Shown here: positions 8,841 to 16,274 of the stretch, piece by piece
Layout: each line of letters starts with the position of its first letter
Position numbering within the stretch: position 1 is the first letter of the stretch
Assembly (NCBI RefSeq): GCF_005930475.1
Contig: NZ_SJEW01000043.1
Span: 1 to 42,022 of the forward strand
Direction: 5' to 3'
Source: Modestobacter altitudinis
GTDB taxonomy: Bacteria > Actinomycetota > Actinomycetes > Mycobacteriales > Geodermatophilaceae
Length of the DNA: 42,022 bases
Program-made: the position numbers and the translations under genes
The notes under the pieces: generated by a model
What the model saw: the letters and a program-made list of their open reading frames with translations, nothing else
Told to the model about the DNA's origin: nothing
The model's database searches: none

Positions 8841-8972
8841 ATGACGAGCGACGCGCGCGACGGTGCCCTCGGCTGGCCCGGTGAGCCCCGGGACGGCGCC
8901 GGCCTCGGCTGGCCGGGTGACTGGCCGGCCCGGACCACCCGCACGGCCGCACCGTCCGGAGGACCCCGCTAG
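8841..8972 (+). CDS. hypothetical small protein, 43 residues, GWPG repeats
   Basis: A short frame from ATG 8841 to TAG 8972 encodes a Gly/Trp/Pro/Asp-rich peptide with a near-duplicated unit (DGALGWPGEPR then DGAGLGWPGDW). Third codon positions are about 85 percent G or C, compatible with coding in this genome. The ribosome site is weak (GGGCGC). It follows hairpin copy 2 and its stop overlaps the opposite-strand stop of the next gene in the palindrome CTAG (8969-8972). I recognise no family. It may be spurious. Confidence 0.3.
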   Translation: MTSDARDGALGWPGEPRDGAGLGWPGDWPARTTRTAAPSGGPR

Positions 8973-9190
8973 GCGGGGGAGCCGTCGTCGCGGCGGGTAC
9001 GCCGCTCGAGCTCGCGGATGAAGTCGGGGTCGTCGTCGGGTGCGACGAAGCGCGTCTCCCGCTGGGCCCGTGGCTTCGGTGGGCGCGCCGGTCGGGTGGT
9101 GCCCCCCTGTCCGCCGGACTGGGCCGACGCCGCACGCATGACCAGCACGACCACGGCCACCGCGATCACCAACATCACCAGGAAGACCAT
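8969..9190 (-). CDS. small membrane protein, 73 residues, unknown function
   Basis: The frame starts at ATG 9190 on the minus strand, preceded by a G-rich ribosome site (GGGGGGGTGG). Residues 2-19 (VFLVMLVIAVAVVVLVMR) form one transmembrane helix. A Gly/Pro/Arg linker follows, then a charged cytoplasmic tail RFVAPDDDPDFIRELERR. The DDDPDFxxELxRR tail looks like a conserved motif seen in small actinobacterial membrane proteins, but I cannot name the family. It is divergent from the Lrp-type regulator, and a possible -10 element (TACATT, minus strand of 9217-9222) lies upstream. The start codon could be further out, but those extensions lack a hydrophobic or conserved sequence. Confidence 0.65.
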   Translation of the reverse strand: MVFLVMLVIAVAVVVLVMRAASAQSGGQGGTTRPARPPKPRAQRETRFVAPDDDPDFIRELERRTRRDDGSPA

Positions 9191-9329
9191 CGGGCCACCC
9201 CCCCTTGTCGCCCACCAATGTACGACCGCGGTGATACTCGGACGCGGTGGTGCCACACCACAGACCGAGCAGCCCGCGCCGGACCGGTTCCGGGGCGCGC
9301 ACGAGGACCGGAGGGGCGTCATCGACGCG

Positions 9330-9758
9330 GTGGACGAGCAGCTGATCAGCCTGCTGCGGGCCAACGGGCGGGCGAGCTACGCCGAGCTCGCCCGGCAGGT
9401 CGGGTTGTCGGCGCCCTCGGTGCACGAGCGGGTCGGCAAGCTGGAGGCCGCCGGGGTCATCACCGGCTACCGGGCCGTCGTCGACCCCGCCGCGGTGGGC
9501 CTGGGCGTCACCGCCCTGGTCGGTGTCATCGAGAGCGACCAGGTCGACGACACCGGGCTGGAGGAGGCGCTGGCCGCGCTGCCCTCGGTGGAGGACTGCT
9601 GGCGGGTGGCCGGGAGCGAGGGCTACGTGCTCAAGGTCCGGGTCCCGGACATCCGGGCACTCGAGGACACCATCAGCGCGTTGAACAGGGTCCGGGGTGT
9701 CGCTCGCACCCGGACGACCGTCGTGTTGTCGACCAAGTGGGAGGGCCGTCGTGGCTGA
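9330..9758 (+). CDS. Lrp/AsnC family transcriptional regulator
   Basis: The protein is about 142 residues. The N-terminal winged helix-turn-helix begins at once (DEQLISLLRANGRASYAELARQVGLSAPSVHERVGKLEAAGVITGY). A C-terminal RAM/ligand-binding domain follows (VTALVGVIESD to the end). Members bind DNA as multimers and usually answer to amino acids; the target is unknown. The start is uncertain: GTG 9330 gives the family's usual length, while GTG 9231 would add 33 poorly conserved residues, and neither has a good ribosome site (GGAGGGG at 9310-9316 is 13 bases from 9330). It is divergent from the 73-residue membrane protein and overlaps the DUF4229 gene by eight bases. Confidence 0.85.
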   Translation: MDEQLISLLRANGRASYAELARQVGLSAPSVHERVGKLEAAGVITGYRAVVDPAAVGLGVTALVGVIESDQVDDTGLEEALAALPSVEDCWRVAGSEGYVLKVRVPDIRALEDTISALNRVRGVARTRTTVVLSTKWEGRRG

Positions 9759-10068
9759 CCAGACCGGAGCTCCCGAGCAGGCTGGGGCGACCGCTGCCGG
9801 CGGCCCGGCGCCCGCGCCGCCGCTGGCGACGTGGTTCCTGCTCTACACCCTCGGCCGGCTGGCCATCGCCGCCGCGCTGATCGCGCTGCTGTGGGCGCTC
9901 GGCCTGCCGGGCACGCCGGGCTTCCTGTTCGGCGTGCTGCTGGCGATGCCGGTGTCCTTCCTGGTGCTCAGCCCGGTGCGCCAGCGGCTCACCAGCGCGC
10001 TGATGGCCCGCAGCGAGCGCAAGGAGGCGCTGCGCACCCAGCTCCGCGGCACCGACGCGGACGAGTGA
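9751..10068 (+). CDS. DUF4229-like small membrane protein
   Basis: The start is GTG 9751, with GGAGGG a few bases upstream inside the regulator gene, giving 105 residues. After a Gly/Ala/Pro-rich N-terminus, two transmembrane helices are visible (LLYTLGRLAIAAALIALLWA and FLFGVLLAMPVSFLVLSPV). A basic cytoplasmic tail follows (RQRLTSALMARSERKEALRT). The pattern and the position next to menA fit the actinobacterial DUF4229 family, whose function is unknown. It is coupled to the Lrp-type gene and convergent with menA; the 72-base gap holds hairpin sequence. Confidence 0.7.
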   Translation: MADQTGAPEQAGATAAGGPAPAPPLATWFLLYTLGRLAIAAALIALLWALGLPGTPGFLFGVLLAMPVSFLVLSPVRQRLTSALMARSERKEALRTQLRGTDADE

Positions 10069-10092
10069 AGGAACCCGTTCCGGTGTTCTCCC

Positions 10093-10143
10093 GGCCCCGC
10101 TCCAGCGGCCCGCGGCGAGCCGAGGGGGAAGCGGGGTCCTTCA
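10093..10143 (-). repeat. stop-adjacent bipartite hairpin repeat, copy 3 (after menA)
   Basis: Read on the minus strand, the element starts TGAAGGACC at the menA stop. The outer arms pair over seven bases (10130-10136 with 10095-10101) plus two after a one-base bulge. The inner arms (10120-10126 with 10109-10115) pair with one mismatch around CGAG. The plus-strand sequence after the DUF4229 stop (GAAGGAACCCGTTCC, about 10067-10081) can also pair imperfectly with the menA end, so the whole 10067-10143 gap could act as a two-way terminator between convergent genes. Confidence 0.65.
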
Positions 10144-11010
10144 ACTCAGGGCGAGGCCGACACCGAGCAGGACGCCGGTGGCCAGGGTGAGCTGACCGGT
10201 GCCCTTGAGCGCGCCGATCAGCACCGGCCCGCGGCCGCCGCCGAGCACCGTGCGCACCGGCGGCACGGCCAGCGGTGCGGCCAGCAGCCCGAGCAGCGCC
10301 CACGGCCGCGCGACGCCGATCGCGACGACGACCCCGAACGCCACCACCAGCAGGCCGGTGTAGGCGACCCGGGTGCGGCTCTCCCCGAGCAGCACCGCCA
10401 GGGTCCGCTTGCCGACCGCCGCGTCGCCGTGCACGTCGCGCAGGTTGTTCACCACCAGCAGCGCCACCGAGCACAGCCCGATCGGGACGGCGGCGGCGAA
10501 CGCCAGCCCGTCCAGCGACTCGGTCTGGCCGAACGTCGTCCCCACGACGGCGACCAGGCCGAAGAAGACGAACACGAACACCTCGCCGAGCGCCCGGTAG
10601 CCGTAGGGGATCGGGCCGCCGGTGTAGGTCCAGGCCGCGACGATGCTCACCGCGCCGACGGCGACCAGCCACCAGCTGGACACCGCCGCCAGCGCGAGCC
10701 CCGCGACCGCGGCGACGGCGAAGGCCAGCCCGGCCGCGACCAGCACCTGACGCGGGGTCGCCGCACCGGAGCCGACCAGCCGCATCGGCCCGACCCGGTC
10801 GGCGTCGGTGCCGCGCCTGCCGTCGGAGTAGTCGTTGGCGTAGTTCACCGCCACCTGCAGGGCGAGGGCGACCAGCAGCGCGAGCAGCGCGGGGCCCAGC
10901 CGGAAGCCGTCGAGCGCGGCGGCGACGCCGGTGCCGACGAACACCGGCGCGAGCGCGGCCGGCAGGGTCCGGGGGCGGGCGCCCTCCAGCCACTGGGCAG
11001 GGGTGGCCAC
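10141..11010 (-). CDS. menA: 1,4-dihydroxy-2-naphthoate polyprenyltransferase
   Basis: This 289-residue UbiA-superfamily membrane enzyme attaches the polyprenyl tail to 1,4-dihydroxy-2-naphthoate to give demethylmenaquinone. The first Asp-rich motif is NYANDYSDGRRGTDADR and the second is VVNNLRDVHGDAAVGKRTLA; eight to nine helices are predicted. The N-terminal WLEGARPRTLPAALAPV is typical of MenA. The start is GTG 11010, with GGAGGAG seven bases upstream. Its first base is the last base of the menE stop (TAGTG), so it is coupled to menE. The tail donor is probably made by the polyprenyl synthase at 38408-39520. Confidence 0.95.
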   Translation of the reverse strand: MATPAQWLEGARPRTLPAALAPVFVGTGVAAALDGFRLGPALLALLVALALQVAVNYANDYSDGRRGTDADRVGPMRLVGSGAATPRQVLVAAGLAFAVAAVAGLALAAVSSWWLVAVGAVSIVAAWTYTGGPIPYGYRALGEVFVFVFFGLVAVVGTTFGQTESLDGLAFAAAVPIGLCSVALLVVNNLRDVHGDAAVGKRTLAVLLGESRTRVAYTGLLVVAFGVVVAIGVARPWALLGLLAAPLAVPPVRTVLGGGRGPVLIGALKGTGQLTLATGVLLGVGLALS

Positions 11011-12197
11011 TACTGGTCTCCTCCGATGAGTCTCACGACGGCCCGGCGGTCGGGCTTGCCGGTGTGCAGGGTGGGGACGGCGTCGACCAGGTGCAGCTCC
11101 CGCGGCGCGGCCGCGGCGCCGAGCCGGGCCGCCACCCAGGGGCGCAGCTCGGCGAGCTCCGGGACCGCCCCGGGGGCGGCGACGACCGCGGCCACGACCC
11201 GTTGACCCCACTCCGGGTCGGACCGGCCGGTGACGACGGCGTCGGCCACCGACGGATGCTCGCGCAGCGCGGCCTCCACGGCCTGCGGGGCGACGTTGAC
11301 CCCGCCGCTGATCACCACGTCGTCGAGCCGGCCGTGCACCGTGAGCGTGCCGTCGGCGGCCAGCGACCCGGCGTCGCGGGTGCGGAACCAGCCGTCCGTG
11401 AACGCCTCCCCGGTCGCTGGCGGGTCCAGCCGGTAGCCGTGCGCGAGCACTGGACCGGTCAGCTCGACGCCCTCGCCCACCCGCACGCCGACGCCGTCCA
11501 GCGGCACGCCGTCGTAGACGCAGCCCCCGGCGGTCTCGCTCATCCCGTACGAGGTGTGCAGCCGCACGCCCGCGGCGCGGGCGCGGTCGAGCAGGCCGGC
11601 GTCCGTGGCCGCCCCGCCCACCACGATGCCGTCGAAGGAGGCGAGCGCACCGGGCTCGTCGGCCAGGTACCGGCGCAGCTGGGTGGGCACCATCGCGGTG
11701 TACCGGCGGTCGCCCGCGGGCAGCCGGGCCAGGGCCTGGCCGAGCGGCTCACCGCGGGACAGCACCGCGGGCTCGCGGTCGGCCAGCGCGCTGCGCACCA
11801 GCACCTGCAGGCCGCCGATCGCCGACGTCGGGAGGGTGAGGAGCCAGCTGCCCGGGCCACCGAGCCGGGTGAGCGTGGCGGCCGCCGACGCCCGCAGCGC
11901 CCCAGCCGAGAGCAGGACCCCCCGCCCACCACCCGTGGAACCGGAGGTGACCACCACCAGGTCGGTCCCCGGCTCGAGCGGTTCGTCGGGGCGCAGCACC
12001 GCCCGCGCGGCCTCCGCCGGGCCGGCACCGGTCGGCAGCACGGCGAGCGGGGCGGCGCCGTCCAGGGCGCGGCGCAGCGCGGGCCAGACGGTGTCCAGCA
12101 CCGCCGCGGCGTCCTCGGGGGGCGGCGCGGGCACGAGGGTCAACGGCCGGGCCACGAGGAGCCAGGCTACGGCGCGGCCCGTGGGGGCATCGCTCAC
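11010..12197 (-). CDS. menE: o-succinylbenzoate-CoA ligase
   Basis: This 395-residue ANL-superfamily adenylating enzyme activates o-succinylbenzoate to its CoA ester. Visible motifs are the phosphate loop VVTSGSTGGGRGVLLSAG, the A5-like SYGMSETAGGCVYDG, DGWFRTRDAG, the hinge GRLDDVVISGGVNVAPQAVE and the catalytic lysine of LHTGKPDRRAV near the C-terminus. It is short for the superfamily but normal for actinobacterial MenE, which has a reduced N-terminal region. The start GTG 12197 overlaps the stop of the DedA-like gene by four bases. The overlap with menA at the 3' end is one base. The next enzyme, MenB, is not in the window. Confidence 0.93.
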   Translation of the reverse strand: MSDAPTGRAVAWLLVARPLTLVPAPPPEDAAAVLDTVWPALRRALDGAAPLAVLPTGAGPAEAARAVLRPDEPLEPGTDLVVVTSGSTGGGRGVLLSAGALRASAAATLTRLGGPGSWLLTLPTSAIGGLQVLVRSALADREPAVLSRGEPLGQALARLPAGDRRYTAMVPTQLRRYLADEPGALASFDGIVVGGAATDAGLLDRARAAGVRLHTSYGMSETAGGCVYDGVPLDGVGVRVGEGVELTGPVLAHGYRLDPPATGEAFTDGWFRTRDAGSLAADGTLTVHGRLDDVVISGGVNVAPQAVEAALREHPSVADAVVTGRSDPEWGQRVVAAVVAAPGAVPELAELRPWVAARLGAAAAPRELHLVDAVPTLHTGKPDRRAVVRLIGGDQ

Positions 12198-12754
12198 GGG
12201 AGCAGGTCGGGCACCAGCGCCAGGACGACGAACCGGATGGTGCGGCCCAGCAGACAGGTGACGACGAAGGCGCGGAGGCTCATCTTCGACGTCCCGGCGT
12301 AGAAGGCGATGGCCAGCAGCGGCGGGATCCCCACCGCCCCGCTGAGCAGCACGACACCGGGGCCCCAGCGGCCCGACAGCAGCGCGATGCAGGCGGCGTT
12401 GACCCGCTTGAGCCACCGGCCCACCGGCCGCAGCGCGCGCTTGACCGGCCCGCCCGGCGGCTCCTCACCGGCCTCCTCGGCGGCGGTGATCTCGGCGGCC
12501 TCCTTCGCGCCCCGCTCCCGGAGCCGCTCCAGCCACCGCGAGCTGGCCGCACCCCGGGCGGTGGTGAACAGCAGCACCTTGCCGACGGTCTGCCCGACCG
12601 CCGCGGCGACCGCGCCGGCGACCGCGACGGCGGAGGAGTGCGTGACGGCCAGCCCGATGACGTAGGCCTCGACCGGCAGGAACGGGGTGACCGCCGAGAC
12701 CGCGCCGACCACCAGGCCCAGGGCGATCAGGCCGATGGTCGCGGCGTCAGGCAC
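12194..12754 (-). CDS. DedA/VTT-like small membrane protein
   Basis: This 186-residue membrane protein has N-terminal hydrophobic segments (IGLIALGLVVGAVSAVTPFLP and an Ala/Val-rich helix), a charged cytoplasmic stretch at about 70-110, and two C-terminal helices (GPGVVLLSGAVGIPPLLAIAFYAG and FVVTCLLGRTIRFVVLALV). The LLSGAVGIPPLLAIAFYAG segment and the preceding small-residue region resemble the VTT (SNARE-associated) domain of the DedA family, linked to lipid carrier flipping and membrane homeostasis. It is smaller than usual for DedA. The start GTG 12754 lies five bases after the stop of the CDP-alcohol phosphatidyltransferase gene, suggesting a shared envelope-lipid role. Confidence 0.7.
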   Translation of the reverse strand: MPDAATIGLIALGLVVGAVSAVTPFLPVEAYVIGLAVTHSSAVAVAGAVAAAVGQTVGKVLLFTTARGAASSRWLERLRERGAKEAAEITAAEEAGEEPPGGPVKRALRPVGRWLKRVNAACIALLSGRWGPGVVLLSGAVGIPPLLAIAFYAGTSKMSLRAFVVTCLLGRTIRFVVLALVPDLLP

Positions 12755-12759
12755 GGGGA

Positions 12760-13449
12760 TCAGGCACGGGCGGGCATGCCCTGCGGCACGTGCGGGGTGT
12801 CCGTCGGCGTGGTCAGCCGGAGCACCCGCCCCAGCGACCAGATCTTGATCAGCAGCACGACCGACGCGGCGACCAGCGCCACCCGCTGGTCGGGCACGAA
12901 GACGAGCAGCGTGATGAGCAGCGTGGTGTTGGTGATCTTGGCGACCACGTGCCAGTTGAGCGTGTAGGCGAGCGGGTCGATCAGGTAGAAGTAGTTGGGC
13001 GAGAGCACCGGCCAGCGCATCGGCAGCAGGGTGAGCGGCAGGTCAACGACCACGAACTGGAACAGGAACACCGCGACCGGCCACGGGGCGTCGATGAACA
13101 GCAGCAGCACCAGCGCGCAGCTGATGCAGTTGACCCGGTCGCAGACCACGTCGAAGACGGCGCCGAAGCGGGTCTCCTGGTCCCGCCAGCGGGCGATGTT
13201 GCCGTCGGCGGAGTCGCCGATCCAGTAGGTGAGGTAGCCGGCCAGCAGCCACGGCCAGGAGTGCTGGACCGCCGCGGTGGTGACCAGCGCCAGCGAGGCC
13301 ACCGTGCGGACGACCGTCACCACGTTCGCGGCGTTGCGGAGCTGCCGGGGGTCCTCGCAGCCGCAGCCGCGCACGCCGCAGCGCGCCGGCAGCCCGGGTC
13401 GGCGGGGGCTCAGGTCGGCGGCGGGATGCGGTGCCGTCGAGTGGGCCAC
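12760..13449 (-). CDS. CDP-alcohol phosphatidyltransferase family protein
   Basis: This 229-residue membrane protein carries the complete CDP-alcohol phosphotransferase signature D-x2-DG-x2-AR-x8-G-x3-D-x3-D from about residue 79 (DSADGNIARWRD through GAVFDVVCD). It should displace CMP from a CDP-alcohol such as CDP-diacylglycerol; the acceptor alcohol is not readable. About six helices follow the motif region. The start is GTG 13449, chosen because GGAGG lies five bases upstream; an in-frame GTG at 13497 would add 16 unconserved residues. Residues 24-31 hold three cysteines (CGVRGCGC) before the first helix, which I do not recognise as typical of the family. Confidence 0.82.
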   Translation of the reverse strand: MAHSTAPHPAADLSPRRPGLPARCGVRGCGCEDPRQLRNAANVVTVVRTVASLALVTTAAVQHSWPWLLAGYLTYWIGDSADGNIARWRDQETRFGAVFDVVCDRVNCISCALVLLLFIDAPWPVAVFLFQFVVVDLPLTLLPMRWPVLSPNYFYLIDPLAYTLNWHVVAKITNTTLLITLLVFVPDQRVALVAASVVLLIKIWSLGRVLRLTTPTDTPHVPQGMPARA

Positions 13450-13535
13450 GCTGACCTCCGGGGGTTCGTCGTTCGTCGGGACGGCGCCGCGCTGCACGTC
13501 AGGATCGTGCCCCGAGTCCTGCGGAGCGGCGCGCC

Positions 13536-13541
13536 TAGGCT
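13536..13541 (+). promoter_or_regulatory. -10 element of a leaderless menC promoter
   Basis: TAGGCT fits the actinobacterial -10 consensus TANNNT. It is followed by exactly seven bases (GTCATCC) and then the menC ATG, the spacing of leaderless transcripts. No ribosome site precedes menC and no clear -35 is seen. Confidence 0.6.
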
Positions 13542-13548
13542 GTCATCC

Positions 13549-14523
13549 ATGCCCGCTGCCAGCTCCGCCGACGCTCCGGGCGGGGCCCCGGCGTCGCTGG
13601 CGGCGCACGTCTGGTCGGTGCCGATGCGCACCCGGTTCCGCGGCATCGACGTCCGCGACGGCGTGCTGGTGCACGGGCCGGCCGGCTGGGGCGAGTTCTC
13701 CCCGTTCTGGGACTACGACGTCGCGGAGAGCCGCCGCTGGTGGGCGTCCGCGCACGAGGCCGCCGTGCTGGGCTGGCCGGACCCGGTCCGCAACAGCGTG
13801 CCGGTGAACGTCACCGTGCCGGCGGTCGGGCCGGAGCGGGCGCACGAGATCGTCGCCGCCTCCGGCTGCCGCACGGCCAAGGTCAAGGTCGCCGAGCCGG
13901 GGCAGTCCCCGGCCGAGGACGTCGCCCGGGTCGAGGCCGTCCGGGACGCGCTCGGCCCCGCCGGCGCCGTCCGGGTCGACGCCAACGCGGCCTGGGACGT
14001 CGACACCGCGGTGGCCCGGCTCCGCGAGCTGGACCGGTTCGGGCTGGAGTACGCCGAGCAGCCGTGCCCGACGATCGAGGACCTGGCCGCGCTGCGCCGC
14101 CGGGTCGACGTCCGGATCGCCGCCGACGAGGTCGTCCGCCGGGCGGTCGACCCGCGCCGGGTGGCGCTGGCCGAGGCCGCGGACGTCGTCGTCCTCAAGG
14201 TGCAGCCGCTCGGCGGCGTCCGGGCGGCGCTGGAGGTGGCCGGGGCGCACGGCCTGCCCTGCGTCGTCTCCTCCGCGCTGGAGAGCTCGGTGGGCATCGC
14301 CGCCGGGGTCGCGCTGGCCGCGGCGCTGCCGGAGCTGCCGTTCGCCTGCGGGCTGGGCACGGTCGCGCTGCTCACCGGCGACGTCACCAGCGAGCCGCTG
14401 CTCCCGCTCGACGGGGCGCTGCCGGTGGTGCGGCCGGTCCCGGACCGGCTGACCGAGACCGTCGCCGACGCGGACACCGAGCGCCGCTGGCGGGAGCGGC
14501 TGACCGCGGTGCTGGGCTCGTGA
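13549..14523 (+). CDS. menC: o-succinylbenzoate synthase
   Basis: This 324-residue enolase-superfamily enzyme dehydrates SHCHC to o-succinylbenzoate. The family's catalytic elements are visible: the lysine pair in RTAKVKVAEPG, metal ligands in RVDANAAWD, LEYAEQPCPTIEDL and IAADEVVRRA, and the second lysine in VVLKVQPLGG. The start at ATG 13549 is supported by the -10 TAGGCT seven bases upstream, which predicts a leaderless mRNA. The first ~15 residues are Ala/Ser-rich and not conserved. It is coupled to menD by a GTGA overlap and divergent from the CDP-alcohol phosphatidyltransferase gene. Confidence 0.94.
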   Translation: MPAASSADAPGGAPASLAAHVWSVPMRTRFRGIDVRDGVLVHGPAGWGEFSPFWDYDVAESRRWWASAHEAAVLGWPDPVRNSVPVNVTVPAVGPERAHEIVAASGCRTAKVKVAEPGQSPAEDVARVEAVRDALGPAGAVRVDANAAWDVDTAVARLRELDRFGLEYAEQPCPTIEDLAALRRRVDVRIAADEVVRRAVDPRRVALAEAADVVVLKVQPLGGVRAALEVAGAHGLPCVVSSALESSVGIAAGVALAAALPELPFACGLGTVALLTGDVTSEPLLPLDGALPVVRPVPDRLTETVADADTERRWRERLTAVLGS

Positions 14524-16274
14524 ACCCCTCGACCGCCTTCGCCCGGGTGCTCGTCGACGAACTGCTGCGCGGTGGCGTCAGCGACGCCGTCGTCGCACCC
14601 GGCTCCCGGTCGGCTCCGGTCGCGCTGGCGCTGGCCGACGCCGAGGCGGCGGGGCTGCTCCGGCTGCACGTGCGCATCGACGAGCGGACCGCAGCCTTCC
14701 TCGCCCTCGGGCTGGCGAAGTCCTCCGGCCGGCCGGTCCCGGTGCTCACCACCTCCGGGACGGCGACCGCGCACCTGCACGCCGCGGTGCTGGAGGCCGA
14801 CACCAGCGGGGTGCCGCTGCTGGCGCTGACCGCCGACCGGCCGCCGGAGCTCCGCGGCACCGGGGCGAACCAGACCATCGACCAGCCCGGCCTCTACGGC
14901 CGCGCGGTCCGCTGGGCCGCCGACGTCGGGGTGCCCGAACCCGGACGCGAGGCGGCGCAGAACCGGTACTGGCGCTCGCTGGTCGCCCGGGCGCTGCTGG
15001 TGGCCCGCGGGGAGCTGTCCGGTGACCCGGGGCCGGTGCACCTGAACCTGGCGCTGCGGGAGCCGTTGATGCCCGACGACGCCGCCCCGGGCACCCGGCC
15101 GGCCCCGCCGTCCGGTGACCTCGCCGGCCGCCCCGACGGTGCACCGTGGACCGCGGCCGCGGGTGCCGGCGAGCCGCGGCACGCCGCCCCGCTGACCGGC
15201 GACGGCGCGGCGCGCACGCTGCTGGTCGCCGGTGACGCACCCTCGGCGGTCGGCCGGGCCGCCGCCGTCGTCGCCGACCAGCGCGGCTGGCCGGTGCTGG
15301 CCGAACCGAGCAGCGGCGCGTGGGGCGCGGCCGGTGCGGTGCGCGGGCCGGCGCTGCTGCTGGGCGCGCCGGGGTGGCTGGCCGCGCAGCGGCCCGACCG
15401 GGTGGTGGTCGTCGGCCGGCCCACGCTGTCCCGCCCGGTCTCGGCGCTGCTGGCCGACCCGAGCATGCCGGTGGAGACCTACAGCGCGACGCCCCGCTGG
15501 GCCGACCCGGGGCGCGGCAGTGCGCTGGTGGGCAGCGCCCACCTGGACCCCGGTCTGGCGGTGCGGGAGGGGACGGCACGCCCGGACCGGTCCTGGGCAG
15601 AGACCTGGACGGGCGCGGCGACCCGGGTGGGGCTGGCGGTCGACGCCGCGCTCGACGACGTCCCCAGCCGCGGCCTGACCGCCGCCCGGCTGGCCCGCGA
15701 CCTGGTGGCCACGCTGCCGGCCGGGGCGCTGCTGGTGCTGGGCTCGTCCACCCCGGTGCGCGACGTCGACCGGTTCGCGGTGCCCCGGCCAGGGCTCACC
15801 GTGCTCGCCAACCGCGGCGTCGCCGGGATCGACGGGACGATCTCCACCGCGGTCGGCGCGGCGCTGGCGCACCAGGGCGCCGGTGGGGGGCCGGCGTTCG
15901 CGCTGATGGGCGACCTGACGTTCCTGCACGACCTCACCGGCCTGCTGACCGGCGAGGGGGAGACGGTGCCGGACCTGACCGTCGTCGTCCCGGACAACGA
16001 CGGGGGCGGCATCTTCGCCCAGCTCGAGCCGGGCCAGCCGCAGTACGCCGCGGGGTTCCGGCGGGTGTTCGGCACCCCGCACGGCCGGGACCTGGTGGCG
16101 GTGGCCCGGTCGCTGGGCTGGGCGGCCACGGCGGTCGGCGACCCCGGGCAGCTGGTCGACGCGCTGGGCGCCGGCGGGCCGCGGGTGGTCGTCGTCCGCA
16201 CCGATGCCGCGGCGGAGGCCGCGCTCGGGGTGCGGCTGCGCGAGGCCGCCGCGGCGGCGCTGCGTCAGCTCTGA
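14520..16274 (+). CDS. menD: SEPHCHC synthase (2-succinyl-5-enolpyruvyl-6-hydroxy-3-cyclohexene-1-carboxylate synthase)
   Basis: This 584-residue thiamine-diphosphate enzyme joins isochorismate and 2-oxoglutarate, the first committed step of menaquinone synthesis. The N-terminal cofactor half shows VVAPGSRSAPVALAL, the glutamate in RIDERTAAFLALG, and TTSGTATAHLHAAV. The C-terminal half shows NRGVAGIDGTISTA and the diphosphate/metal motif ALMGDLTFLHD through VVPDNDGGGIF. The middle (about 190-330) is Ala/Gly-rich and variable. The start GTG 14520 overlaps the menC stop. The last ten bases overlap the convergent 3' end of the GGDEF-EAL gene, leaving no space for a separate terminator. Confidence 0.95.
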   Translation: MNPSTAFARVLVDELLRGGVSDAVVAPGSRSAPVALALADAEAAGLLRLHVRIDERTAAFLALGLAKSSGRPVPVLTTSGTATAHLHAAVLEADTSGVPLLALTADRPPELRGTGANQTIDQPGLYGRAVRWAADVGVPEPGREAAQNRYWRSLVARALLVARGELSGDPGPVHLNLALREPLMPDDAAPGTRPAPPSGDLAGRPDGAPWTAAAGAGEPRHAAPLTGDGAARTLLVAGDAPSAVGRAAAVVADQRGWPVLAEPSSGAWGAAGAVRGPALLLGAPGWLAAQRPDRVVVVGRPTLSRPVSALLADPSMPVETYSATPRWADPGRGSALVGSAHLDPGLAVREGTARPDRSWAETWTGAATRVGLAVDAALDDVPSRGLTAARLARDLVATLPAGALLVLGSSTPVRDVDRFAVPRPGLTVLANRGVAGIDGTISTAVGAALAHQGAGGGPAFALMGDLTFLHDLTGLLTGEGETVPDLTVVVPDNDGGGIFAQLEPGQPQYAAGFRRVFGTPHGRDLVAVARSLGWAATAVGDPGQLVDALGAGGPRVVVVRTDAAAEAALGVRLREAAAAALRQL

